Shown here: in pieces, positions 24,410 through 32,795 of the stretch
Numbering within the stretch: position 1 is the first letter of the stretch
Layout: every line of letters starts with the position of its first letter
From: Opitutus sp. GAS368
GTDB lineage: Bacteria > Verrucomicrobiota > Verrucomicrobiia > Opitutales > UBA953
Assembly: GCA_945866215.1 (NCBI GenBank)
Contig: CAMBGQ010000001.1
Location: 1 to 36,149 of the forward strand
Length of the DNA stretch: 36,149 bases
Reading direction: 5' to 3'
Translations under genes and position numbers: made by a program
The notes under the pieces: generated by a model
Told to the model about the DNA's origin: nothing
Databases searched by the model: none
Seen by the model: the letters and a program-made list of their open reading frames with translations, nothing else

Positions 24410-25285
24410 ATGGCCGCGGCTTCGATGACGGGGTTCGGACGGGCGGAGATTGACCTCCCCGGTGTCCGTCTCGCGGTCGAAATCGCTACGGTCAACCAGA
24501 AGAACCTCCAAGTCTCGGTCTTTGGGCCTGAAGCGTGGCCTGCCCTCGAATCGACCGCCGCCGCCTGGATTCGCGCCCGTGTGCAACGCGGCAAGGTCAC
24601 CGCCCGCGTGACCCAGGCCACTGCGGCGACGACGCCACGCCAGTGGGATCACGAAGCCGTGGCCCACAGCCTCGACGAACTCCACAAGCTCGCGGCGCGC
24701 TGCGGCGTGAAACTGGTGGCCGACGGTGAGCTGCTCTTGCGCCTCGCCGAAAGTAGCCGCCGTCCCTCCGTCGTCATGCCGGAACTGAGCGACGTCGAAG
24801 GAATCGTCCACGCCGCCTTCGAGGAAGCCCTCCGAAAGTTGGTTGATATGCGTCTGGCTGAAGGCGCCGCCCTGACTAAGGATTTGAAGGAGCGGCTGGC
24901 GAAGATTTCTCAGATGGTCGCGGGGATGGCGCACGCTGAAAAGTCGGCGCCGACCCGCCACCGTGAGGCGATGCTTCGTCGTTTGAAGGAAGCTGGCCTA
25001 TCCTTGGATGTCACCGATGAGAGGGTGCTCCGGGAGCTGGCGCTGTTCGCTGACCGCTCGGACATCACCGAGGAAGTCGTCCGCCTTCATAGCCATGTCG
25101 CCCAGTTTTCGACCGAACTGAGCCTCCCGCACGGAGGTCGGAAGTTGGACTTTCTCGTGCAGGAACTCCTGCGTGAAGTTAACACCGTGGGGAGCAAAGC
25201 CTCGGAAATCCCCACGACCCAGCTGGTTTTAGAGGCGAAAACGGAGATCGAACGCATCCGGGAGCAGGTCCAAAACCTCGAATAA
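24410..25285 (+). CDS. yicC: YicC-family endoribonuclease
   Basis: 291 residues from the ATG at 24410, 2 bp after the trpB stop; the frame is open upstream inside trpB, but SMTGFGRAEI at residues 5-14 marks the true family start. The C-terminal half has the conserved ERVLRELALFADRSDITEEVVRLHSHV and the closing GRKLDFLVQELLREVNTVGSKA. These are the YicC_N and DUF1732 domains. YicC proteins are endoribonucleases affecting small-RNA and mRNA decay in E. coli. The gene is co-directional with trpB and the downstream IHF/HU gene. Confidence 0.94.
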   Translation: MAAASMTGFGRAEIDLPGVRLAVEIATVNQKNLQVSVFGPEAWPALESTAAAWIRARVQRGKVTARVTQATAATTPRQWDHEAVAHSLDELHKLAARCGVKLVADGELLLRLAESSRRPSVVMPELSDVEGIVHAAFEEALRKLVDMRLAEGAALTKDLKERLAKISQMVAGMAHAEKSAPTRHREAMLRRLKEAGLSLDVTDERVLRELALFADRSDITEEVVRLHSHVAQFSTELSLPHGGRKLDFLVQELLREVNTVGSKASEIPTTQLVLEAKTEIERIREQVQNLE

Positions 25286-25354
25286 GGTTTTTCGGGTGCG
25301 GTATTGCCACGCCCGCTTTCCCATGCCTTTGTCTATCAACACTTACGCAACGCT

Positions 25355-25669
25355 ATGTCCAACAACCTCACTAAGCGCGACATCGTCCTCAAGATTTTCA
25401 CGGACAAAGGCTACCCGCAGAAACATATCCGCGACTCGGTGCAGATGACCCTCGATGCCATTAGCGAAGCGCTCCTCGCTGGCCGGGATGTCGAGCTACG
25501 TAACTTTGGCGTCTTCCAGGTGCAGGTCCGCAAGAGCCGCATCGGCCGTAACCCGAACCGACCGGAGACGGATGTGGTCATTCCCAAGCGGGCGGTAATC
25601 AAATTCAAAGCGGGGAAGGAACTGAAGGCTAAGCTGAAGTCGATCGACGTCGAGAAGCCTGGCCAGTAA
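25355..25669 (+). CDS. HU/IHF-family DNA-bending protein
   Basis: 104 residues from the ATG at 25355; an upstream in-frame TTG at 25304 adds residues of no family character. The sequence begins NNLTKRDIVLKIF and has the beta-arm region ELRNFGVFQVQVRKSRIGRN followed by PNRPETDVVIPKRAVIKFKAGKELK. That is a complete HU/IHF fold with the intercalating proline loop (GRNPNRP). The length and RNFGVF fit the IHF-alpha side of the family, but partner subunits cannot be told from sequence. It would bend DNA in the nucleoid. It lies 69 bp after yicC and 12 bp before hisS. Confidence 0.93.
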   Translation: MSNNLTKRDIVLKIFTDKGYPQKHIRDSVQMTLDAISEALLAGRDVELRNFGVFQVQVRKSRIGRNPNRPETDVVIPKRAVIKFKAGKELKAKLKSIDVEKPGQ

Positions 25670-25681
25670 TTCCGCGCCGCG

Positions 25682-27019
25682 ATGTCCGACATCCGAACGC
25701 TCCCCGGCTTCCGCGAATTCTATCCCGAAGACCGCGCTATCCTCGGCCATGTCCTGGATATCTGGCGTCGCGCTTGCCGACGCTACGGGTTCCGCGAATG
25801 GGAATCTCCCGTCCTGGAACCGCTGGAATTGTTCACCGAAAAGTCCGGCGAGGAGATCGTCCGCCAACTCTTCAATTTCGAGGACAAAGGCGGGCGTAAG
25901 GTCAGCCTGCGGCCGGAGATGACCCCTTCGCTGGCCCGCATGGTCGGCGCCAGGGCCAACGGCATGCCGAAGCCGATCCGCTGGTTCGCCGTCGGCGAGA
26001 ACTACCGCTACGAGAAACCGCAGAAAGGCCGGCTCCGCGCCTTCCATCAGCTCAACGCCGACTTGCTCGGCGAAGCCGGGCCCGCTGCCGATGCCGAGAT
26101 CATCGCGCTGTGCGCCGACTGCTTGCTCGGCTTCGGCCTGACGCAGAAAGATTTCCGCATCCGGTTGTCGGATCGAACCCTCTGGTTCCGCTACCTCGCC
26201 ACCCTCGGCGTGCTGGAAGCCCAGGCAGGCGCCGTGCTCGGCGTCGTCGACAAACTCGAACGCGGCGCGCCCAAGGACCTGCTCGATGCCATGACGGCCG
26301 CCCTCGTGGGTACGTCCGTCGACCCCACCATGGCGCTGGAGGCTGCCCGGGTGTTCGCGAACACGAAGTCGCTCGCCGATCTTGAGAAGCTCGCGGCCAG
26401 CGACGCCGCGATGACCGCCCGCCTCACTGACTGGAAAGAACTCCTCGGGGCGTTGACGACCATGGGGTTCGCCGAGTGCGTCGCCATCGACCTCACCATC
26501 GTCCGCGGGCTCGCCTATTATACTGGCTTCGTCTTTGAAGCTTTCGAGACGGGTGGCGAGGCCCGCGCCCTTGCCGGCGGCGGCCGCTACGATTCCCTGG
26601 TCAAGAAACTGGGTGGACCGGACCTCCCGGCGGTCGGTTTCGGCATGGGTGACGTCACCCTGCGCGATCTGCTCGAACTCAAGAAGCTCCTCCCGGCTTA
26701 CGCTGACGGCCCAGATTTTTACGTGATGATCCTCGGCGATGATGCCCGGAACGCTGCGCTCGAAGATATCGCGAACCTGCGTCGCGCCGGTTTCCGCGTG
26801 GAATACAATCTCAAGGACGGCAAGTTCCCCAAGCTCATCCAAGCCGCCGAAGTCGCGGGATCGAAGTATGCGCTCGTCTACGGTGGTACGGAAGTCGCCA
26901 AGGGCGTCGCCAAAGTGCGCAGCCTGGCCGACCGCTCCGAAGCCGAGGTGCCGCGGACCGACCTGATCCCGGCACTGCGCGCGGTGCTTGAGGAAGGCAT
27001 GCGCGCCATCCAGCCCTGA
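25682..27019 (+). CDS. hisS: Histidine-tRNA ligase
   Basis: 445 residues, near the family norm of 420-450. It charges tRNA-His in the cytoplasm. It starts with the HisRS-typical LPGFREFYPEDR. Class II motif 2 reads RPEMTPSLARMV and then RYEKPQKGRLRAFHQLNADL. The two histidine-binding motifs are RGLAYYTGFVFE and, next, AGGGRYDSLV, and class II motif 3 (GFGMGDVTL) follows. The C-terminal anticodon-binding domain covers about 335-445. The gene is followed after 4 bp by murJ, so the two are translationally close. Confidence 0.96.
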   Translation: MSDIRTLPGFREFYPEDRAILGHVLDIWRRACRRYGFREWESPVLEPLELFTEKSGEEIVRQLFNFEDKGGRKVSLRPEMTPSLARMVGARANGMPKPIRWFAVGENYRYEKPQKGRLRAFHQLNADLLGEAGPAADAEIIALCADCLLGFGLTQKDFRIRLSDRTLWFRYLATLGVLEAQAGAVLGVVDKLERGAPKDLLDAMTAALVGTSVDPTMALEAARVFANTKSLADLEKLAASDAAMTARLTDWKELLGALTTMGFAECVAIDLTIVRGLAYYTGFVFEAFETGGEARALAGGGRYDSLVKKLGGPDLPAVGFGMGDVTLRDLLELKKLLPAYADGPDFYVMILGDDARNAALEDIANLRRAGFRVEYNLKDGKFPKLIQAAEVAGSKYALVYGGTEVAKGVAKVRSLADRSEAEVPRTDLIPALRAVLEEGMRAIQP

Positions 27020-27023
27020 GGTC

Positions 27024-28607
27024 ATGACCGAGCAGACGCGCCAGTACCAGGCCATGGCGAAGACCGCCTCCTGGACGATGGTCTCCCGTGTGCTTGGTCT
27101 TTTCCGCGATCAGCTGATCGCCGCGGTCTTTGGCGCCACGGCCATCGGTTCGGCCTTCGTTTTCGCCTTCCAGATACCGAACCTCTTCCGCCGCCTGTTG
27201 GGCGAGGGAGCATTGACCGCCGCGATTGTTCCGGCCTTCGCCGCCAAGTCGACCCAAGAGGGCAAGCTGGCCGCGTTCGGATTCTTGAATTTTGTCCTTC
27301 GCAAGGTCGTGCCGGGGATGTTTGGCCTCACGCTCCTGGGCATCGGGGGCGCGCTGCTCTGGGCATTCCTTTCGCCGTCCGCGGGCGACGCCGCTTTGCT
27401 GACGGCCCTCTGCCTGCCATACATGCCACTGATCTGCGTCGCCGCGCTGTTCACGTCCGCCGTCAATCTCAGCGGCCGCTTCGGCTTGGCGGAAATCGCC
27501 GCCGGCGTGCTGAACGTCTGCATGATCGTCGCGCTGGGTTTCTTTGGCGAAAATCTTGCCACGACCGACATGGGAAAAGCGGTCTGGCTGTGCGTGGGCG
27601 CGTTGATCGGCGGCGTCTGCCAGCTTCTGATTCCCATTTGGGGATTACGCCAAGAAGGCTGGCGTCCGCAGTTGATGAACGCCGACTCCGCCGCCTGGCG
27701 GGTCTTGGGCCTGGCGTTCCTGCCGGCCGCCCTCGGCGCTGGCGTCCAGCAGATCAATGTCTTCGTCTCCCGCGTACTGGCCTACAACGTCAGCGACGCC
27801 AGCCTGATGTATTACTACATCGCGAACCGCATCGTCGAACTCCCGATCGGCCTTTTTTCCGCCTCGATTGCCGTCGTCATTTTCCCGGCGATGGCGACCG
27901 CCTTCGCCAGCCGCGATGTTCCAGCGCTCGCCCGCAACTACGGACGCGGCATGCGGCTCGTGCTCGCCATCAACGTCGGTGCCGCCTTCGGGCTGGCGGC
28001 TTTGTCTTTCCCGATCGTCCAACTCCTTTTCCAGTATGGCCGTTTCGACGCCGCGAACTGCTGGGCGACCAGTCATTTGCTCGTCTTGTTCGCCATCGCG
28101 ATGCCTTTTTATGCGATGATTGCGATCATCACGCGCGCCCTGAACGTCGTCGGCCAGACCCGTGTCACGGTCATCGCGGCAGGCCATGCTTTGGGGGTCA
28201 ACTCCGCCGGCACACTCCTAGCCCTGGGGCTGGGGCAGGGCGTCGAGGGGCTTGCCGCAGCCAACGCACTCGCGACCCTCTGGCAGTATTTGGTCCTTCG
28301 GCATTATCTCCGGAAGGTGGCCCCAGAGTTCGCGGGCGAGAACCTGACCAAACCCGCTTTGCAGGTCATTGTCGGCTCCGTCGTCCTCGCCATCATCGCT
28401 TTCAAAGGCTATGCCTTCCTGCACAACATCCTGAACGGTCATGTCAGCGAGAAGCTCAACCTCATCCTGTCGATGGGCGTCGCTGGCCTGGTCGGGATGG
28501 TCTGCTACGCGATTTATCTCGATAAACTCGGCTACCCTGAGCGCGAAATGCTGCGCGGCTACGCTAACAAGGTGCTACGTTTTGCGGGCATCCAGCTCAA
28601 GGGGTGA
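27024..28607 (+). CDS. murJ: Lipid II flippase MurJ (MviN)
   Basis: 527 residues from the ATG at 27024, 4 bp after the hisS stop. It has about 14 membrane segments. The N-terminal TMVSRVLGLFRDQLIAAVFG and AFQIPNLFRRLLGEGALTAAIVPAF are the strongest MurJ signature, carrying the arginines of the central cavity. It moves lipid II across the inner membrane for wall synthesis. Its end overlaps the end of the convergent amidase gene by 11 bp (28597-28607). Confidence 0.95.
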   Translation: MTEQTRQYQAMAKTASWTMVSRVLGLFRDQLIAAVFGATAIGSAFVFAFQIPNLFRRLLGEGALTAAIVPAFAAKSTQEGKLAAFGFLNFVLRKVVPGMFGLTLLGIGGALLWAFLSPSAGDAALLTALCLPYMPLICVAALFTSAVNLSGRFGLAEIAAGVLNVCMIVALGFFGENLATTDMGKAVWLCVGALIGGVCQLLIPIWGLRQEGWRPQLMNADSAAWRVLGLAFLPAALGAGVQQINVFVSRVLAYNVSDASLMYYYIANRIVELPIGLFSASIAVVIFPAMATAFASRDVPALARNYGRGMRLVLAINVGAAFGLAALSFPIVQLLFQYGRFDAANCWATSHLLVLFAIAMPFYAMIAIITRALNVVGQTRVTVIAAGHALGVNSAGTLLALGLGQGVEGLAAANALATLWQYLVLRHYLRKVAPEFAGENLTKPALQVIVGSVVLAIIAFKGYAFLHNILNGHVSEKLNLILSMGVAGLVGMVCYAIYLDKLGYPEREMLRGYANKVLRFAGIQLKG

Positions 28608-29469
28608 CCTGGAGGGCTTGGTGAGTGGCAGGGTGGTAGCGACGCAGTAGCGCCTCAAGGATGATGACGGACTCATCATCGATGATTCCATTGATGTTGG
28701 CCGGACGGAAGTGTCGTTGGAAAGCCACCATGCATTGCTTTAAGCCGGCCTCGCCGGGCTCGACTCCATAACCGTAGGCTACGAGTAAACGACGCGCATA
28801 CTCAGGCGAAAGGTCGACCTTTCGGTGCACTGCATTGTCGACGTCCATTTTCCACGGCCATGCGCCGACGCCAAGGGAGGCGAGTTTTGCCCACGGAAAT
28901 TTCGTGCCGGGGTCGATCTTGCGCCCAATAGCGATATCGGAATGTGCCACCACGTTCCATGGCTTGATGTCATGGCGACGGATAATGTCGGCGCAAAGGG
29001 CGAAAAGGATGTCGGCCTGCGCCTCCGAATAGGGGTGGATATTTCCATCGAGGTTGATGATCTCGATGCCAATCGATTGTTGATTCAGGTTGGTCACGCT
29101 TCCCCAAGAACCTCGGCCGGCATGATAAGCGGACATGTCATCAGGCACCATTCGGATGACCCGGGGCTTGACCTCATCGGTCACCACGAAGTGAACCCCC
29201 ACCTTATGATTGGGATCGCGCCCCTGGAGGGTCCGCAGGGAAGAGGCGAGGGAACCGGCGGTATGGTGGAGGACGAGCAGGGTGATTTTTTCACGGCGTG
29301 GCTCGGCACCGAGGGAGCTGGGTCCTTGCTCGACCATCAGCCCCGTGAAAACCGGTTCCGCGGAGATCGCTACCGGAGCTGGAACATCGCGGCTGGCGCA
29401 GCCAACCAGGCCGGCCCCAATCAGGACGAAGAGACAGATTGAACAATATGAGCGAATTAAGGGATACAT
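28597..29469 (-). CDS. Lipoprotein N-acetylmuramoyl-L-alanine amidase, AmiD-like
   Basis: 290 residues from the ATG at 29467-29469. The frame is open upstream, but this start gives a good lipoprotein signal with lipobox L-V-G-C (Cys24), so the protein is probably tethered to a membrane. The Amidase_2 (PGRP-like) domain covers about 60-195, with zinc ligands expected from LVLHHTAGS (His68 or His69), His176 (VVAHSDIA) and Asp186 (KIDPG). A C-terminal region with VAFQRHFRPANINGIIDDES resembles the peptidoglycan-binding tail of E. coli AmiD. It would cut stem peptides from cell-wall or recycled muropeptides. It is convergent with murJ, overlapping it by 11 bp, and is divergent from the rhamnose operon. 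Confidence 0.9.
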   Translation of the reverse strand: MYPLIRSYCSICLFVLIGAGLVGCASRDVPAPVAISAEPVFTGLMVEQGPSSLGAEPRREKITLLVLHHTAGSLASSLRTLQGRDPNHKVGVHFVVTDEVKPRVIRMVPDDMSAYHAGRGSWGSVTNLNQQSIGIEIINLDGNIHPYSEAQADILFALCADIIRRHDIKPWNVVAHSDIAIGRKIDPGTKFPWAKLASLGVGAWPWKMDVDNAVHRKVDLSPEYARRLLVAYGYGVEPGEAGLKQCMVAFQRHFRPANINGIIDDESVIILEALLRRYHPATHQALQVTP

Positions 29470-29695
29470 GGGGCTTGTGGGCCAAATGGTAGAATAACTT
29501 AAATGACCCCCAAGATTAAACTTTTTAGGTTGTTTATAGGGTGTTATCATTGGTTATTATATGATTAGACATAATGTATATTGTGCGAAATATGTCACTT
29601 GGCGCCCGGTCGAGAAATTGGGTTATTGATTGCTCGATTGGATACGCTCATTAAAAAGGATTACATTATCCCTCCAATCCCGTCCACGCATTCCC
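29470..29695. promoter_or_regulatory. AT-rich divergent region with ATCAT-N10-ATGAT repeat
   Basis: This 226-bp stretch between the amidase and the DeoR-type regulator is far more AT-rich than its surroundings. It holds ATCAT, a 10-bp spacer and ATGAT at 29546-29565, then several TATA-like runs around 29557-29585. A weak promoter pair for the regulator (TTGGAT then TACATT, 18 bp apart, about 29638-29667) can be drawn. It is the obvious place for the operator of the rhamnose operon. Confidence 0.35.
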
Positions 29696-30475
29696 ATGAA
29701 AGTAGCCCGACATATCATTGAAGCCCGCCGCGAGGCTATTGCCAAACTCCTCTCCAAGGTCGGCTATGTTCCCGTTCTCGAGATCTGCCGGCAGTTCAAT
29801 GTGTCCGAGGCGACTGCTCGACGAGATCTGACGGAGCTCGAAAACCAGCGTCGCATCACCCGAACCCACGGCGGTGCGCTCTCGGACTTCAACCGCAACT
29901 TCCCGCCGCTCGATGATCGCAAGATTGAAGACGCCGAAGCCAAGCGGAAAATCGGCCTCTTAGCGGCCTCACGTATCAAGGCCGGGATGACCGTCTACCT
30001 GGATTCCGGGTCGACTATCTTCTTCGCCGCGGAGGCCATCGCCGCCGCCGGTGTTACCGATCTGCAAATCGTCACGACCTGTCTGCCGACTGCGCAGCTG
30101 ATTTCCTGTTTGCCAGGCGTCGAAGTCTATATTCCAGGCGGCCTTTTTCTCACCCGCCACGCGATGGTCGCCGGTGATCGCACGCTCGAGGAAGTCGCCC
30201 GCTGGAACTTCGACGTGGCCTTGCTTGGCGCCGAAGGCATCGACGAAGGAGGCCTGTGGAATTCCCAGCGCGACATCTCCCATCAGCAACGCGAGGTCAT
30301 CCGTCGCAGCGATGAGGTCCTGATCTGCATGAATAAGGTCAAGCTCGGCCGAAACGGACCGTGCGCCGTGACCCGCGATGTCAGCGCCCTTTTCCTGGTC
30401 ACCGACGCCGATGTGGCCGCCGTCCAGAAAGCCAAGGTCAAGTTGCTCCCGGAACGAGTCCTGACCGCCGTCTAA
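29696..30475 (+). CDS. DeoR-family transcriptional regulator (likely of the rhamnose operon)
   Basis: 259 residues from the ATG at 29696. The N-terminal helix-turn-helix (about 25-48) reads VPVLEICRQFNVSEATARRD, followed by LTELENQRRITRTHGGAL, the DeoR signature. The C-terminal sensor domain (DeoRC, about 85-245) has GMTVYLDSGSTIFFAAEAI for binding a phosphorylated sugar, and FDVALLGAEGID. It is the first gene of a plus-strand operon whose next genes degrade rhamnulose phosphate. It therefore probably controls that operon in response to rhamnulose-1-phosphate or a related intermediate. Confidence 0.92.
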   Translation: MKVARHIIEARREAIAKLLSKVGYVPVLEICRQFNVSEATARRDLTELENQRRITRTHGGALSDFNRNFPPLDDRKIEDAEAKRKIGLLAASRIKAGMTVYLDSGSTIFFAAEAIAAAGVTDLQIVTTCLPTAQLISCLPGVEVYIPGGLFLTRHAMVAGDRTLEEVARWNFDVALLGAEGIDEGGLWNSQRDISHQQREVIRRSDEVLICMNKVKLGRNGPCAVTRDVSALFLVTDADVAAVQKAKVKLLPERVLTAV

Positions 30476-30497
30476 GGAAGCCTCGTCGTCCCGAGGT

Positions 30498-31253
30498 ATG
30501 TCGTCCGACCCCATCCAGTCTTTGCTCGAACTTTCCCACCAGCTGGGCGGCGAGCGCCTGCGGATGGCTATCCTTGGTGAGGGCAACACCTCGGTACGGC
30601 TCGACGACCAGACCTTCGCGGTCAAGGCCTCGGGCTCTAATCTGGCTTCACTCAAGGAAGCCGACGTCACCCGTTGCGCCTTTGACCGCTTGCTCCCGCT
30701 GCTTGACGCACCCGCTGCGACCGACGTTGAGATCGATCAGGCCTTGTTGGCCTCGCGCCAGGATGCCGCCGCCAAGAAGCCCTCGATTGAAGCCCTCTTT
30801 CACGCTTACCTGCTCACCCTTCCCCACGTCCACTGCGTCGGTCATGTGCATGCCATTGCGGTGAATCAAATCCTCTGCTCGCCGCGGGCCCGCGAGTTCG
30901 CCGAGAAGCGCGCCTGCCCAGATGAGATTGTGATGTGTGGAGTCGAGTCGGTCTTCGTCCCTTACGCCGAACCTGGTCTGGGACTGTCACAGGCTATCCG
31001 CCGCGAAGTCGTTGCCTTCGTCAAACGCACCGGCCGCGACCCGAAGATCATCTTGCTGCAGAACCATGGCATCATCGCCGTCGGTCCCTCGCCCAAGGCG
31101 GTCCTTGGCTCCTTGCTCATGGCCGAGAAAGCCGCGGAGATCTTCGTCGGGGCCGCCGCCCTGGGCGGTCCGGCGTTTCTGACCCCGGCCCAGTGCGAGC
31201 GCATCGCCGGGCGCCCCGATGAGCATTACCGCCAAAAGATGCTCGGAATGTGA
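30498..31253 (+). CDS. Stand-alone class II aldolase/adducin-family protein
   Basis: 251 residues. The aldolase fold shows ILGEGNTSVRL near the phosphate-binding loop (about 26-35), the acidic Glu98 in KKPSIEALFHAYL, the zinc ligands His116 and His118 in GHVHAIAV, and the third zinc ligand His190 in LLQNHGII. Members cleave deoxysugar phosphates (fuculose-1-phosphate, rhamnulose-1-phosphate) or act as epimerases. It lies 22 bp after the regulator and 30 bp before rhamnulokinase. The same operon already encodes a complete rhamnulose-phosphate aldolase in the bifunctional enzyme, so this one may handle a different sugar phosphate such as fuculose-1-phosphate. Class II aldolases also occur in PVC microcompartment loci, but no shell protein gene is seen here. 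Confidence 0.88.
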   Translation: MSSDPIQSLLELSHQLGGERLRMAILGEGNTSVRLDDQTFAVKASGSNLASLKEADVTRCAFDRLLPLLDAPAATDVEIDQALLASRQDAAAKKPSIEALFHAYLLTLPHVHCVGHVHAIAVNQILCSPRAREFAEKRACPDEIVMCGVESVFVPYAEPGLGLSQAIRREVVAFVKRTGRDPKIILLQNHGIIAVGPSPKAVLGSLLMAEKAAEIFVGAAALGGPAFLTPAQCERIAGRPDEHYRQKMLGM

Positions 31254-31283
31254 CTATTGCCCCCTCCCCTGCCCCTTCTGACC

Positions 31284-32753
31284 ATGTCTAACTATCTCGC
31301 CATCGATCTCGGAGCCGAATCCGGTCGGGTCATCTTCGGCCAGCTCAAGGCCGGCAAATTCACCATGAAGGAAGTGCACCGTTTCTCCAACGGCGCCATC
31401 ACCGCCAACGGCACCCTCCGCTGGGACATCATCCGCATCTTCCGCGAGATCCGCATCGGTCTCGCGAAGGGCGCCAAGCTCGGTCCGATCAAGTCCATCG
31501 CCTGCGATTCGTGGGGCGTCGACTACGTCCTGCTCAAGGGCGACGGCCCGTTGCTCTCCTTACCATTCACCTACCGAGATGAGCGGAGCTTCAAAGCCTT
31601 CGACCTGGCCATGCGTCGTTTCTCGCCGAAGGAGATCTTCGAGGGCACGGGCATCGCTTCGATTTCGATCAATACGCTCTATCAGCTCTTCGACGACGCG
31701 GAAAATCGTCCCGAGATTCTTAAGTTCGCTGATAAATTCCTGTTGATCGGTGATTACATCACGTGGCTACTCACCGGTAAGGCCCGGGCCGAGGAGACCT
31801 TGATCTCCGGCAGCCAATGCTGGGACACCCGTAAGCGCGATTGGGCTTGGCCCGTGTTGAAGAAGCTCGGCATCCCGAAGCACCTTTTCCCTAAACCGGT
31901 CGCTCCTGGCGTGAAACTCGGCAAGATGCTGCCTTATCTTGCCAAAGAAACGGGCCTCAGTCGGACGGAGGTGGTCACGACCTGCGCCCATGACACCGCC
32001 GCCGCTGTCGCCGCCGTGCCCGCTATTAAGGGCGACGACTGGGCTTACCTTTCTTCCGGAACATGGTCGCTCCTGGGCGTCGAACTCCCCCGTCCGTTGG
32101 TCAACGAGACCGTTCGCAAAGCAAAATATACCAACGAAGTCGGCTTCGGCGGAACCTCGCGCTTTCTCAAGAACCTCGTCGGCCTCTGGGTCCTCCAGGA
32201 ATGCCGTCGCGAATGGATGGAGAAAGGTGAGGTCTCCGACTACGGCGAGATTGTGAAGCTCGCGCTGAAGGCGCCGTCGCTGCGTTCATTCATCCGCCCC
32301 GACGATATTCGTTTCGCCAAACGCGGTGAAATGGTCGCCAAGATCCAGGCTTTCTGCCGCGAGACTCAGCAGCCTGTTCCCAAGACGCACGGCGAAATCG
32401 CCCGTTGTATCCTCGAGTCTCTCGCCTTGTTGTACCGGGTCGAGATGGACGGCATGGAGAAACTGACCGGCCGGACCCTCAAAACACTCCATATCGTGGG
32501 AGGCGGCTGCCGTAATGCCCTCCTCAATCAGGCCACCGCGGACGCCACTGGGCGCACGGTCATCGCCGGACCGGTAGAGGCGACTGCGGCGGGCAATATC
32601 CTAGTTCAGGCTATCGCGATGAGAGAGCTCGCCGACCTCGCTGCGCTGCGCGGCGTCGTTCGCAACTCCTTCGAAGTCGTCAAATACGTTCCTAAAACCT
32701 CGCCTGCGTGGAGCGCGGCACTGGCGAAGTTTAATGGTTTAAAGCGACCCTGA
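31284..32753 (+). CDS. rhaB: Rhamnulokinase
   Basis: 489 residues from the ATG at 31284; an upstream in-frame TTG at 31257 would add nine proline/leucine-rich residues and is unlikely. It phosphorylates L-rhamnulose to L-rhamnulose-1-phosphate. FGGY kinase features are present: YLAIDLGAESGRVIFG at the N-terminus (phosphate-binding), DSWGVDYVLL, LYRVEMDGME and the adenosine motif GGGCRNALLNQ. DLGAESGR and CDSWGVDYVL are characteristic of the rhamnulokinase branch. It sits in the middle of the operon, before the bifunctional aldolase/dehydrogenase. The rhamnose isomerase (rhaI or rhaA) that would supply its substrate is not in the window. Confidence 0.94.
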   Translation: MSNYLAIDLGAESGRVIFGQLKAGKFTMKEVHRFSNGAITANGTLRWDIIRIFREIRIGLAKGAKLGPIKSIACDSWGVDYVLLKGDGPLLSLPFTYRDERSFKAFDLAMRRFSPKEIFEGTGIASISINTLYQLFDDAENRPEILKFADKFLLIGDYITWLLTGKARAEETLISGSQCWDTRKRDWAWPVLKKLGIPKHLFPKPVAPGVKLGKMLPYLAKETGLSRTEVVTTCAHDTAAAVAAVPAIKGDDWAYLSSGTWSLLGVELPRPLVNETVRKAKYTNEVGFGGTSRFLKNLVGLWVLQECRREWMEKGEVSDYGEIVKLALKAPSLRSFIRPDDIRFAKRGEMVAKIQAFCRETQQPVPKTHGEIARCILESLALLYRVEMDGMEKLTGRTLKTLHIVGGGCRNALLNQATADATGRTVIAGPVEATAAGNILVQAIAMRELADLAALRGVVRNSFEVVKYVPKTSPAWSAALAKFNGLKRP

Positions 32754-32795
32754 TTCACCCCAACCTCAATCCATCCCTTTTCCACAAGTACGCCT

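Noticed and set aside
25496-27055. A 519-codon open frame antisense to hisS and the IHF/HU gene.
   Set aside because: It overlaps two clearly real, conserved genes and has no recognisable protein features.
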